The notes under the pieces: generated by a model
Databases searched by the model: none
The model's input: the letters and a program-made list of their open reading frames with translations, nothing else
What the model was told of the DNA's origin: nothing
Program-made: the position numbers and the translations under genes
Shown: positions 29,686 through 41,586 of the stretch, piece after piece
Position numbering within the stretch: position 1 is the stretch's first letter
How the letters are laid out: every line of letters begins with the position of its first letter
Source of the DNA: Gonocerus acuteangulatus
Taxonomy: Eukaryota; Arthropoda; Insecta; Hemiptera; Coreidae
Direction: 5' to 3'
Assembly (NCBI GenBank): GCA_946811695.1
Contig: OX328124.1
Span: forward strand, 31,743,648-31,807,647
DNA length: 64,000 nucleotides

Positions 29686-30652
29686 AATTTTATTACAATG
29701 TTATTCTCAGGAGACACGTTTACTGTAGGAACCTGAACAAACTGTTAACAATTTTTTTTAATTAGTATAATTTAATTTTAACCCTGCTCAAAAAGAAGTT
29801 TATATGGTCGTAAATGTGCAAGCACCTTCACTGGGTACATATTACACATGCCGACGTCGTCCTTGGAGCAGCTCAAAGCCAGAGAGGTACCAGTTGTTCT
29901 TCAGACGCACACATATTTAAAGAATTTAACCCAGTATAAACAAATTAAAACTTTGCGATACATAGCTTCCTCACTATTCATATGCACTGCGTTGGTTTAT
30001 CAGAGAATGTACTGTTTATTAAAAGTGTTGTTGTCTTATTTCGGATAGAATGGTTCAAACTGGCAGGAAATAGATGATGTAATGATGCTGCTTTAAATTA
30101 CAAATAGAGCAGATGGGATTGTATAAACCAACTGAGACTCCCACGTTTCTGAATAAGCGGACTCACGTACCTACCTTTACAAATATCTTCCTTGGTGAGC
30201 ACACTGTTCCCACTTCGAAGTTGCTTCATGTTCCAACTTTGAAGTTTACGCTGCATTTTACCGTACCATTTCCACAAGTTTGACTTTTGATAAAACCTAT
30301 TACATATGAATTTCTGATGGCATAATTGAAAATCGGCTGGCGCGACTGAGGTAAGGGAACGCGTAGGCTTATACGGAAAATGCTTGAAAATGTTTATATC
30401 TTCCCTACCATGTCAAAGAATCGAATATGCAAATCGGAAAAAACTAGAGAACGAACATATTCTATTCATTGACGAAGTTATATATTGAAAAATGGTCTTA
30501 TTCGATACATTATTTGAGGAACTAAAGGCTATTCTAAAGGGATTAGAGTTGCGCCAATTTACGACAAGCCTTATCGTCCAAAATCTAAGAGCAATGTCAA
30601 TTTTCTGAAAAACGAGTTTCGCATACTCGATAGTTTGACATGATAGGGACGA
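29686..30652. other. Non-coding stretch
   Basis: AT-rich, no recognised features; a 66-codon frame at 29848 has no family resemblance. Confidence 0.4.
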
Positions 30653-30654
30653 TA

Positions 30655-30910
30655 TCGTCGATACAAATGAAAAGTATCGAATGTGAAAATTTGTTGGTAC
30701 CTTATAGATGACTTTATATATATTTTACCCTATGATATATTTTAATTAGACCTAATGCATATCCGTTAGTTTGATTATATGTTATTGATAATTATTTTTC
30801 TTTAATTTTCGAGACTTTGCCATAACGTACATCACTCCAAAAGCAACCAGAAAAATTGAAAATGAAAAAAACGTTTATTCACATTCGATACTTTGCATTT
30901 GTATCGACGA
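30655..30910. mobile_element. TcMar-type MITE
   Basis: Inverted ends TCGTCGATACAAATG / CATTTGTATCGACGA, extending inward through AAGTATCGAATGTGAA, with TA on both sides (30653-30654, 30911-30912). 256 bp, no coding. A partial copy lies at 53975-54028. Confidence 0.75.
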
Positions 30911-31125
30911 TATTAGCTCAGTGGTAGAGCACTCGACTATTATGATGGAGGACCAGAGTCCACAACTCCAGCGCACTAAAAGTTTTATGTTCTAGTATCT
31001 TCGTTCGTGGGTTGGACTTGGGATCCCCCCACACAGCCATTAGTTCATTTATTAATGGGTACCCGCAAAGGGAAAAGTCAAGTGGCCGAAGCCATAGTAA
31101 TGGCCATACTATCTCCCTATACAAG
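30911..31125 (+). mobile_element. SINE-B3, diverged
   Basis: TTAGCTCAGTGGTAGAGCAC follows the MITE end directly. It continues as GCGCACTAAAAG, TCTTCGTTCGTGGGTTGGA, AATGGGTACC and ACTATCTCCCTA as in the other SINE-B copies, with many changes. The first bases of the tRNA head are lost. Confidence 0.65.
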
Positions 31126-31504
31126 GGAGTGATAACGGTGGTTATCTTCTCCCCACAAGCCCCTACAGTGTCTGCAGTTCTCTCGTCCCTTTTCCAGCTC
31201 CAGTACTTCGTACCGCTGCTGGTTGAGGAGTGGAGTACGGCTGTCCCTAGTCATCTCGCTTACCCGAGGAGACAAGGGGGCAGCTGGTGCGGACCCTCGT
31301 GATTTTATTTTATTTTTCTTATGTTTATGTGAGCACATTACAAAATGTATTATAAATTACAGAATGTAATTTCATTAAATTAATAAAAATACTAAAAAGA
31401 AAAAAAAAAAAAAAAAAAAAAAAAATCTATCTCCCTAGTGTGACATATTGTCAATAATCAGATATATCTACTGAATCTGGCCCTTATGACCTTTTAAGGG
31501 ACTA

Positions 31505-31568
<64 letters not shown>

Positions 31569-31984
31569 GTTGATGATATATAAAAGAACTAGGAAAATGA
31601 ATAACACGAAGTAAATGAAGAAGAAGATGACTCCATATTTTCTTGATTTTTTTTTGTTCGTTGTTATATGTAAATGTGAAGTCACTTTTCCTTGTTTCTT
31701 TATCTTGTCTATTTTCGTCTACTTTTTATTTGCATGTATAGTACTTCATAATTTCTCAGAGTATAGTATCCCATTTATTTCTCAAACATACGGGTCAAGT
31801 TTATTTTTATAATTCATATATTTATATACATTTTTACCAATTTATATACCTACTTAATTGTATTAAGGCATGCTTTGCAGCGCATCAAAGGATATGGGGC
31901 ACGCTATAACAAATAAACGGCTCTAGCATAGGGTTACTACGGCTGAGAAAAAATAAAACATAAAGAACCTATAGGTTGGTTAGA
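31126..31984. other. Mixed repeats: A run, SINE-B 3' piece, (TA)n
   Basis: 31399-31425 is an A run. 31426-31505 matches the 3' part of SINE-B (TCTATCTCCCTAGTGTG ... TTAAGGGACTAAT). 31508-31565 is (TA)n. The rest is unassigned. Confidence 0.6.
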
Positions 31985-32165
31985 ACAACTTGGTCATAAA
32001 ATTTCTAAAGAGTTTGTTGACCAAAATAAAACTAATATTTATTGGTTTTATACTATTTTAATTCCTTCAATAGTTTCTAAACTTAACTAAAGCATTAAAA
32101 ATTAAATATAAAAAATAAAAATTCAGGTTTTTGTCAATTAGACGTTACACAGTGCACCGGTTCTA
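31985..32165 (-). mobile_element. SINE-D copy D2
   Basis: The minus strand matches 39840-40050: GCACTGTGTAACGTCTAATG-like start, GACAAAAACCT, AATTTTTAAT, AGTTTAGAAACTATT and ACTAATAAATATT. The tRNA head is missing. Confidence 0.6.
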
Positions 32166-32282
32166 TTCTGACGTCTAGCAATCAAAATCCTGCCTTTCTT
32201 TTTTCAACATATTGGGAAAGAAACCATCAAATCTTCATGTCAGATAATAAACAACGAAGAAGATGTCGCTGATACAAATCAC

Positions 32283-32543
32283 AAACACTATTCATCTGCA
32301 GTAAATGTCAGGTGACTTTACATGTGCAATGCTCAAACACTATTCATCTGCAGTAAATGTCAGGTGACTTTACATGTGCAATGCTCAAACACTATTCATC
32401 TGCAGTAAATGTCAGGTGACTTCACATGTGCAATGTTCAAACACTATTCATCTGCAGTAAATGTCAGGTGACTTTACATGTGCAATACTCAAACACTATT
32501 CATCTGCAGTAAATGTCAGGTGACTTTACATGTGCAATCCTCA
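32283..32543. repeat. 52-bp minisatellite, five units
   Basis: AAACACTATTCATCTGCAGT AAATGTCAGG TGACTTTACATGTGCAATGC TC repeated at 32283, 32335, 32387, 32439 and 32491, almost without change. Confidence 0.95.
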
Positions 32544-32794
32544 AACAAATTTCATAGAAAATAATTTCTTGGCTTATTTTTTTTTTTTTTATATTGTAAT
32601 TATGTTTTCAATTAAAGCCAAAATTATATAATAATACAAAATTTTAAAAAATGAATAAATAACGATATTATAATAAAATCATGGTATTTTCTCATTTGCC
32701 CAGCTTTTCCCAAGTTTCGTAAACGCTACATTTTGTTTTTCTCCTAAGCTGTAATTGGTGATTTTTTGTTTTTATACATTCTTTTAAGATTGGC

Positions 32795-33134
32795 GGGGGG
32801 CGAGGTTAGCTCAGTGGTAGAGCACTCGACTAATGAACTGGAGGACCAGGTTCAAAACCCGACCGCGCACTAAAGATTTTTTCTTCTAGTGCTGCCGTTC
32901 GAGGGTTGGATTTGGGGTCCCAGATCGTCCCTAGGCTCACCCAGCCTTAAATTAATTTAATTAATAATGGGTACCTTGGGTGCTAATGACTCTAGCAGTC
33001 AAAGCAGCCAAGGGGAAAATCAGGCGGCCGGAGCATAGTATTGACCACACTATCTCCCTAGTGTGCCGTATGGTCAAGAATCAGATACCTCGACAGTATC
33101 TGCCCCTCTGGGCCCTTGTGGCCTGTTACGGGAC

Positions 33135-33162
<28 letters not shown>
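32795..33162 (+). mobile_element. SINE-B2 (tRNA-like head)
   Basis: 368 bp, target duplication TTTTAAGATTGGC (32782-32794, 33163-33175). Longer than B1, carrying the central AATGGGTACCTTGGGTGC segment that B1 lacks. Ends in a T run. Confidence 0.9.
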
Positions 33163-33172
<10 letters not shown>

Positions 33173-33175
33173 GGC

Positions 33176-34908
33176 TTGGGATTTAATCGGTTATGGTAAT
33201 ATCGGTGGTAATATATGGTAATATCCTTGATGGAGCTGGATGGCGGGAGCTCTTGCAGGAGGCGAAGACCCAAATCGGGTTGTAGGGCCATTTAAGGAAA
33301 GCAAGAAAGCATAATGAAAGGGTAATTTTACTAAAATGGTGTGTAGTTTCATTAAGGGATAATGCTACCTTGTGCGATCCAAATCAAAGTAATTTTCTCA
33401 AATTTATAAATAACAAATAAATCAATATTTTTCAATTCTTTATATCAAGCGTTTTATATGGGATTTTAAAGTATTAAAAAAATTAGATTCAATTCTTCGA
33501 AAAAAAAATGGCGGCGCTGTGTATGACGAACGGAAATCCTCTTTTTTCACGGGCGATAGTTTGCAGGTGACAATCTAGAAGGAAAAACTATAATTATTTA
33601 GAAAGAAGAAAGTTAAATCTAGTAAAGTTCGTACTATTTTTAAGAAATAAATTTTTTTTTCGAAAATGGTGAACAATTATTCATTTTGTATTAAAAAATC
33701 CGTCGACAATCGTTATAATATAATGAAGTCCTACGTAATTTACAAGCAAATATTATTAGGAAGCTGCTGTTAAAATTTGAAGTTGATCGGGCAAAAATTG
33801 AAGACGCCAGAGTATCACCCGATATGAAAAACTCAGTTTTGAAAAAACGACTTTAAAGTTTAATGTTCTGAAATGTTCATATTTTCCCAATTTATTTTTT
33901 CATATTTTCATGTAATAAAGATTAAAAAAATGTTTTAATTTTGAATTAAAAAAGGACCAATCGAAGCTCGTTAAAAAAATTATCTTCAAATCAGCATCGT
34001 GTTCACTCAGCATCGGAAAATTGGATTTTTTGCAAATTTAATTTTTTTTTCTTTTCATAAACACTCTTAGGTATCATTTTTGATTAGTTAAGAAAAATAT
34101 TTAGCCCATAAAAAAATGGTAAATAAGACTGAAACCTGGCTAAATTCCCAGCGTATTCTCAATTTCGGTTCTTAGCTTTTCAAATTGCTAGAAAGATTTT
34201 ATGGAAACATGCAAGATGAAGCAGTTCTTGTGAGTTGGAGTTACTGTAAATACGATTTGGTAATCACCACGTCGAAATTGTAGAGGCTGCTCTTCCGTAA
34301 AATTCCGTTAAAAAACCGTAAAATCTACTTATTCTTGTTTCCGAGGTAAAGAATGGTGAGCTCCGGGAAACAATTATTACGATCGATACCTGCCATGGAC
34401 TTGCAATCCAATTATCTCCACTAATTACAGGGATATTAAATTTTGGGGAAATCCAAATTAAAATTTAATGTGCAGAACGGTGCTAGTCAATTTAAATTAA
34501 AATGGAATATTAAAGGAATTATTTTTTCAAATAGCTCTTCTATAAGCGACGGGACATGTGCAATCTTTCGCCAGACGATACATTTTATATCCGCGCAACA
34601 TTCTAGTGCAAACTTAAACAATAGTTTTTTCATCATTCGTCGTCAATAGCTCCTCGGAGGTAGATCTTATGCTTGCTTATCGGAACTTGCAACAGAAACG
34701 GACATCTAGAAAATAATGTTCACAATATTGAACAAATTTCAGCAACGGTATACCGTGAATTCTTTCAACGTGTACAGAAATTTACAGAGTTATATAGAAT
34801 GAGCTCCAGATAGTTAACATGCTTTATTGAGACTAGTGTCAAGGAAACTGGAGGAGGGTATTTTTTTTAAACGTCAATTTATTAATTACATTTGTACCCA
34901 GGAGGTAA
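33176..34908. other. Non-coding stretch
   Basis: AT-rich. 33230-33300 reads DGAGWRELLQEAKTQIGL in frame, like the tail of a LINE protein, but too short to assign. 34190-34240 is a decayed trace of HINE A (CATGCAAGATGAAGCAGTTC). Confidence 0.4.
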
Positions 34909-34916
34909 AGGAGAAT

Positions 34917-35448
34917 CAATGTTGGGCAAAACTAAAAACTAAAACTAAAATTAAAACTAAATTCACTTTTTGGAATAAACTAAAACTAAACTAAAAATTG
35001 CAACTTAAAAAAAACTAAAACTAAATCTTTGGGAATTGACTAAAAACTAAATTAAAGCTTTAGTTTAGTTTAGTTTAGTTTAGTTTTACTAAAATAACAT
35101 GAATTAATATAAATCATATGTTATTTCGATACTTAAGTAAATTATTAAAACTAACAGAACTCGCTTAAGAATAAGAAATTGTGGCTTTTTCTCGTAATTT
35201 GCAAACATATGTTCTTTGATTAACTAAATTAGTTAACTAAAAACTAAAACTAAACTAAAATCACAAATTTAGGTCTCTATTACTAAACTAAACTAATTAC
35301 CATACTAAAAACGGAGTCCACATGATTAATAATTATACAAATCTAAAACTAAACTAAAACTAAAACTAAAAATACAACATTAGTTTAGTTTTAGTTAGAG
35401 AAAACTAACGTTAGTTTAGTTTACTAATGTTAGTTTTGCCCAACACTG
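34917..35448. mobile_element. hAT-type MITE with ACTAAA-rich interior
   Basis: Perfect 8-bp target duplication AGGAGAAT (34909-34916, 35449-35456). Ends CAATGTTGGGCAAAACTAA / TTAGTTTTGCCCAACACTG fit the hAT CA(R)TG terminal pattern. The interior is dominated by AAACTAAAACTAAA on one side and TTTAGTTTAGTTT on the other. Confidence 0.85.
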
Positions 35449-35456
35449 AGGAGAAT

Positions 35457-36171
35457 GTCACATATTGGCCATAGCTTTGAACTATGTATTAAAATTTGGT
35501 TCTTCGTTACTTATAGAGACAGTTTAAAAATATTTTTTCACATTACTATTGGCATTGATTGGTAATTGGAAGCATTGATGTTAGCTATCAGCCAAACAGA
35601 ACCAAATCCACATGGTGTCTTTTACCTATAATGAAAACGGACATGATTTCATTTTCACTGTCTAACTGTCGTTATTTATAGGAACAGGACATTACAAGGA
35701 TCGAAAAACCCAAAGTAAAAACATATTTATTTAATCAATTTAATAAAATGGACATGGTGTCCTATAGCCCCGGGGTACAGAAATGTTCTTAATACAAAAA
35801 TTAAATAATAAATCAATAACAAAACATATAGACAACATCAAATAAATACGAAGAACCCAATACTTGTTTTGCCTGTTAATAAAACCTTTTTTCCGAATAC
35901 TTTCTCCGGTCAACGATCTCCTCTCACTGAAAAGCCTCCTCACAGGGTTTCTGAATATAAAATCTTCTGTTTGAATATAATTTTTCTTAACTATCAATCT
36001 CTACTATACTAAAAGAGAAATCAAAATTTCAAATTTTGAACAACATTTCGATCAAAGTCTTTGGTATAGATTAAGGAATTAACGTTTATATGCTAGAAGT
36101 CGTTGATGATCAGTTAGATTATCATTGGGCACTGCTGCTGATTGATAACGGTGGTCTACAGTGGTGTTCAC
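35457..36171. other. Non-coding stretch
   Basis: No recognised gene. TCTACTATACTAAAAG at about 35999 resembles a Helitron 5' start, but nothing further supports it. An 85-codon minus frame at 35740 is unassigned. Confidence 0.4.
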
Positions 36172-36316
36172 TTTTTAGCTCAGTTCCTCTCTCCCTCCAT
36201 AGGGAAACCCGCTTATAAGGTTGACCTCATGACGCAATCCGGAAGTGCCAACACGAAAATTTCATGTTTCAGGTCCCCTAGATCAATAATATAATGGTGG
36301 TTTAAATTTATACTTA

Positions 36317-36373
<57 letters not shown>

Positions 36374-37356
36374 CTTTTCGCTATCTAGCTGGCCCAAAAA
36401 TCGCCCGATTTTGATGAAATCCGATTTGGTACAAAAATCTTTCGTCTAACTCAAAAGGTCAAGTTCGTTAACCAGCAAAATCCATCCACCGGAAGATGTT
36501 TTTTGGAGCGAAATTCATGCCAAAAAAATCGTAACGCTTACGTTTTCGAGTTCGTAAGCTTGCAGGTATATTTTTTTTATAGGTTTCTTAACGTAGAAAA
36601 ACAAATGAAACCATTTTTAAAGCGACATCTGTAACCGTTTTCGAGAAACATTGTAACGCCTACTTTTCCAAACTAATTTTCAGTTTGGGTATTCAGAAAC
36701 GACTAATTCAGTTTGAACTTGTTCCCGACGTTTGATATTCGTCTAATCGATGATAGGTGAATTTTGATTCCGTTTGGAGTTAAGGAAGTACTAGAATTAA
36801 AATATTTCATTAACAGGCATGAAAAGTTTTGGGATTTTCGTATATTTTTTATAATATCTCGAAAACGGTCGGGAAATCGTGGTAAATGGAACGTAACCAT
36901 TCGAAGGTTTACTAAATTCTCTAAAAAAAAGGTTCTAATGTAATTTTTGAACAGGCGATGTCAATCGGAGAAATAAGGAAAATTCGCAATTGTTAGGTTT
37001 GTTCTTTTGAACGGGTTTTTGTATCTATTTACCTGACTTTTTAACTGGTTGTAGCTTATTTTAATTGCATTTAACAGTAAATCGAGTATTTTACTAGAAC
37101 AAGGTAATAAATTGTGAAACATTGTTACAGTGTTTCCAAGGGCAAACCTGAGGAAGGTGGAGGAAGTCGCCATGATACTCTCAGTTTCCTGTTGTTGCGC
37201 CTTAAATCTATTTTCCCTTCGAGAATTTATTTTATATTTTTCACGAATGATTAAAACCCCACCAATAACTGCTACTATTCCCTTACTAATAGAACTAGAG
37301 ATATGAACGGAAGCGCGCTAAGATGACGCAGTTCCAGCGAGTCGGACTTTTTTTTT
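36172..37356 (-). mobile_element. HINE family A, copy A3
   Basis: 3' end at 36172 (GAGGAACTGAGCTAAAAAG), (TA)n at 36327-36369, 5' end near 37356 with AAAGTCCGACTCGCTGGAAC and TTAGCGCGCTTCC. Diverged and shorter than A4. Confidence 0.75.
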
Positions 37357-37380
37357 GTCTAATGTAGGTGCAATGAGTTC

Positions 37381-37519
37381 TTTTTAGCGCGGTTCCTCCC
37401 TCCCCCATAGGGAGGAACCCCGCTTATAGGGTTGATACAATGAAACAATCCGGAAGTGCCGACTAGAAAATTTCGCGTTTCAGAACCCCTAGAGACCGAA
37501 AATAACGGTGGTTCAAATT

Positions 37520-37566
<47 letters not shown>

Positions 37567-39133
37567 TTATTTATATATATATATATTTGTCTGTTCGCTC
37601 TCTAGCTAGAAGACGAATGGTCCGATTTTGATGAAATTTGGTACAAAAATCCTTCGTCCAATTTGAAAGGTCAAGTTCGTTAACCAGCAAAATCCGCCTA
37701 CTGGAAGATGGCGTTTGGGGCGAAATTCGCGCAACAAAATCGTAACGCTTACGTTTTTGAGTTCATAAGCTTCTAAGTACTCGTTTTATATGCCTCCTGG
37801 GCTAGGAAAACGAATGAAACCATTTTCAAGGCGATAGCTTTAACCGTTTTCGAGAAAATTGGAAAAATATTTTTTGAATACCGTTTGTGGTTTGGGTACT
37901 TCGAATCATGGGATTCAGTTGAAACATTTTCTGCATGTTCTACTTTCATCAAAACTAATATGTTGAAGTTTTGGTTACTTTTGGAGTTAAGGAAGGGTTA
38001 GAATAAAATATTTAATTAACAGACATAAAAAGTTTTAGTAACTTTGTTTACTCTCCTTAATATCTCGAAAAAGGTTGAGAATTTTGGTAAACGGAAGAAT
38101 ACCATTAGAAAGCTTATTTAATGTTCTAAAAAAAAGGTTCTAATGAAAGTTTTGATTAGGCGATGTCAATCGGAGAAATAAGAGCTTAAAACTTTAAAGT
38201 AATTGATTTCGCTTATTCGAACTGTTCTTTTGTCTGTTTTTTATTCCTTGTTATTTTTTAATTGCTTATTGTTGGATAATGTATTTGAAAATAAAACAGG
38301 TTAAGAAAAATAAGAAAAACAATTTAATGTTAGAGATATGGATTTCCAAGATATATAGCTTTTCAACTGCCTAGCGTCCTTCCTAGGGAGGGTTCTTTGT
38401 CTTTGATTTTGGTACTTAGAATTATTGGATACAGTTGAAACATATTCTGCATGTTCGAGTTTCATCAACACTAATATGTTGAAATTTTTGTTACGTTTAG
38501 AGTAAAGGAAGGGTTAGAATAAAATATTTTATTAACAGACAAAAAAAGTTTTGGTAACTTTGTATAATTTCGTTAGTATCTCGAAAACCGTTGACAATCT
38601 TGTGAAGCGGAAGATTACCATTCGTAAGCTTACTAAATACTCTACAAAAACGTTCTGAAGAAAGTTTTAATTAGGCGATGTCAATCGGAGAAAAAAGTGC
38701 TTAAAGCTTTAAATTAATTGATTTCGTTTATTCCAGTGGTTCTTTTTGTCTGTTTTATTTCTTGTTATTTTTTAATTGCTTATAGTTGGATAATGTATTT
38801 GACAATAAAACTGGTTAAGTAAAATAACAAAAACAATTTATTGTTAGAAATATAGATTTCCAAGATTCCAAGACCTTGTCACTAGCGGGTCTGTTTCTAG
38901 TGTAGCGGACCCTTCCAGGTAAGATTGTAAATCATGACCTTTCAAGACTTTACTACTCACAGGAATGGCGTTAGTGACCTTAAGGGTAGACACGCCATTA
39001 TAATAATTAATTTAAAAAAAAAGACTGGTGGAACCAAAATAATAACTGCTTCTATTTTAATCTTTCCAAATTAGACTAGGGATATGAACGGAACCGCGCT
39101 AAGATGATGCAGTCCTGCGAGACGGACTTTTTT
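37381..39133 (-). mobile_element. HINE family A, copy A4, full length
   Basis: 3' end at 37381 with the perfect hairpin GGTTCCTCCCT/AGGGAGGAACC and CGCTAAAAA. (TA)n at 37521-37587. 5' end near 39133 with AAAAAAGTCCGTCTCGCAGG, then TTAGCGCGGTTCC. Closely matches A8 (57745-59552) in opposite orientation along its whole length, including the ACAAGGTCTTGGAATCTTGG segment. Confidence 0.85.
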
Positions 39134-39778
39134 AAAAGAATTTTGCTAAAATTCAAGAGTACACACACTTTTCATCCTCATTTTAGCATTAATACAGGCT
39201 TTCTTATCAGCAATTTGGTTCGGTAGGGTAATCGGACACCTTCACAAATCATTGGACGATTTATATTGAAATACCCTGATAAGCCTTCCCAGCGTACTTA
39301 AGTTCCAGCAATACCCACACATAAATGCATATTACATGGATCCGAAACTTTCAAATTTATTCACATCTATACAAAATGTATAAAACCCCTATGTTTATTT
39401 GATTTATTAGAATTTAAAATAGGTACTTTATTCTTGGAGCGTAGTCAGTGAATGCAAAAATAACAATATTATAACTGAATCATTTACATAAGAAAGTAAT
39501 AATTATTGTGACAGTGTGAGAATCAGAAGTATATTATCAGTTTTTGCTGTTTTTCCTTTTCCAACATCCTGCAGATATCCTTGGTATAATTTTACTGTTG
39601 ACAATCTTTAAATAATGTTTCTTGTATATAGATGTTAATGGCATACTTTAGTAGAGGCTTCCTCCCAGTATTTTTTCTTAACCATGAAATGAGGATGGAT
39701 GATGATACAATTTATATAAAATAAGTTTTTTAATTTTAACAATGTTCTATCGCTAAAATAGTAATACTATCTTCTAAA
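39134..39778. other. Non-coding stretch
   Basis: AT-rich, nothing recognised. Confidence 0.4.
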
Positions 39779-40060
39779 GGGTCTTCCCGCGGTCTAGTGG
39801 CTAGCGCCTTGGATTCATATGCGGGGATGATGGGTTCGATTCGATTCCCACCTGCGCACAGTGTAACGTCCAATGGACAAAAACCTAAATTTTTGTTTTC
39901 TTATATTTAATTTTTAATCCTCTAGCTAAGTTTAGAAACTATTCAACGAATTAAAATCGTATAAAACTAATAAATATTATTTTTATTTTTATGAACAAAC
40001 ACATTAGTAGTATTATAAACTAGGCAAAGTCTTTAAAACCTGTTTCATACCAACAACCAG
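39779..40060 (+). mobile_element. SINE-D copy D1 (tRNA-like head)
   Basis: Head CCGCGGTCTAGTGGCTAGCG and B box GGTTCGATTCGATTCCC with a 5-base GATTC duplication. Body ACAGTGTAACGTCCAATGG ... AGTTTAGAAACTATT as in D2. Confidence 0.7.
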
Positions 40061-40513
40061 TTTGAGCCTCTCTCGTTGAAGATAGGACAGTGTTTTTATT
40101 GGGTGATCCGATGGAAATTACGTCAAAACTATTCCTTTTTTATCTGATATAATTGATTATGGGTAATTACTCCCTTATTATTTATCCTGAATTATTCTTT
40201 ATTGATCTTTGAAATTATTCTTAAGTACCATACAAAATTTTGATAGACCATAGCAAAAAAACCTTCATCTGAAAACATTTTTTTAGGGCTTAACGTTTAC
40301 CTAAAGTATAATGTACTGAGGGCAATTGAGTTTGCCGAAATTTGCCGATTCCAAAGATTTTTATTTTTAGATCCATCACATAATACAATTTATTTTTTCT
40401 TCCAAATTTGAAAAAATGTGGATAAATCCAAGAACACGGTATTAATCCTTGGGCAAATGATTCAATTTAATCTGCAGGATACTCCTAATGAAATATTAAT
40501 CAAAATTAAAAAG
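40061..40513. other. Non-coding stretch
   Basis: Nothing recognised. Confidence 0.4.
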
Positions 40514-40678
40514 TGGGGTCTCCCGTGGTCTAGTGGCTAGCGCGCTGGATTCATGAGCGGGAGATGGTGGGTTCGATCCCCACCGGCGCCAGAAATTTTC
40601 TCATCTCAGGGCTTGCAGAGAAAATTCCTGGTTGCACCCTGGAGGTCGGCGCTAATACCCACGATTTGTTAATGCGCC

Positions 40679-40710
<32 letters not shown>
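40514..40710 (+). mobile_element. SINE-C (tRNA-like head, poly-A tail)
   Basis: TCCCGTGGTCTAGTGGCTAG, a canonical B box GGTTCGATCCC and the matching acceptor-like end ACCGGCGCC give an almost complete tRNA fold. A 90-bp body and a 30-A tail follow, so it is a SINE rather than a tRNA gene. Confidence 0.75.
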
Positions 40711-40711
<1 letters not shown>

Positions 40712-40713
<2 letters not shown>

Positions 40714-41586
40714 TTGGATTATTACAAAGCTGCAACCATTGCACATGACCTAACGTCAATGCAATTATTCATTTCAGTAAACGACACGTGTATAGTGATG
40801 CGATGTACTCCATATATAAGGCTCACTATTTCTACTGCATTTATCAGTTCCTGACGCGAACAAGGATTCTTCTTTGATCCGATACTTTCTTTTTCCATCC
40901 CTCACCGTTATGCTCATGGGAGCCTCTGTTGAACAGAACCACCACCCAGGATTTTTCCTGAACCACTGATATGACTTTATTAACGATTTCGTGCACGGGA
41001 GTATTATGGCCACAATTCTTCTATGGCCTGCAGCAAGAAGTTCTTGAACAGTCGGGAGTCAAAGGTTTCCAATGTTGAGTGGAAGGCTTTGATGTGCCCA
41101 TCCCCGGTGTTACCGTGACGTTCCTCCGCATCACAGATGTTATTAACGATATCCCTTTGTTGTTGTTTGGATCCTGGGAGGTCTACTTCCTCACTATCGC
41201 CATCATTATGTGTACCAATGAGATCAGTCCCGGGAGAGTGCACTAAGACAGTATTGAATGAGTACTTTGCAACTTTATGGATAAAGTCATTGTTAAACAA
41301 TTAATTACCTACTGCATCTTATGAATGATCGTGCCCACAATCATGCACATCATACGAGTCCTCTTGGGGTTCTGGTGGAGAGTCGTCGTGAGAATCTTGT
41401 GATGGTCCTGGCTGAGAAGTACTTGTTGACGGTCTTGTTCGTGTCAGGAACTGATAAATGCAGTAGAAATAGTGAGCCTTATATACTGAGTATATTGCAT
41501 CACTATACACGTGTCGTTTACTGAAATGAGTAATTGCATTGACCTTAGGTCATGTGCATTGGTTGCAGTTTTGTAATAATCCAACC
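40712..41586. mobile_element. Unclassified DNA element with about 145-bp inverted repeats
   Basis: Left GGTTGGATTATTACAAAGCT ... and right ...TAATAATCCAACC are inverted copies for about 145 bp (ACGACACGTGTATAGTGATG, CTCACTATTTCTACTGCATT). Part of the right arm is repeated again at 41587-41705. The inside has protein-like minus frames. The superfamily is not determined. Confidence 0.7.
41004..41300 (-). CDS. Unidentified protein fragment in the long-TIR element
   Basis: A 98-codon frame: VAKYSFNTVLVHSPGTDLIG, DSEEVDLPGSKQQQRDIVNN, FHSTLETFDSRLFKNFLLQA. A second frame at 41319-41510 reads RPSTSTSQPGPSQDSHDDSP and an acidic end, and could be a preceding exon. I do not recognise either; they may be the accessory protein of the element. 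Confidence 0.4.
   Translation of the reverse strand: MFNNDFIHKVAKYSFNTVLVHSPGTDLIGTHNDGDSEEVDLPGSKQQQRDIVNNICDAEERHGNTGDGHIKAFHSTLETFDSRLFKNFLLQAIEELWP

Noticed and set aside
35999..36171. Helitron 5' end at TCTACTATACTAAAAG
   Set aside because: Resemblance of the first bases only; no downstream Helitron sequence seen.
40514..40590. Functional tRNA gene
   Set aside because: Good A and B boxes, but followed by a repeated body and a poly-A tail, and a related copy exists at 39779; a SINE is more likely.
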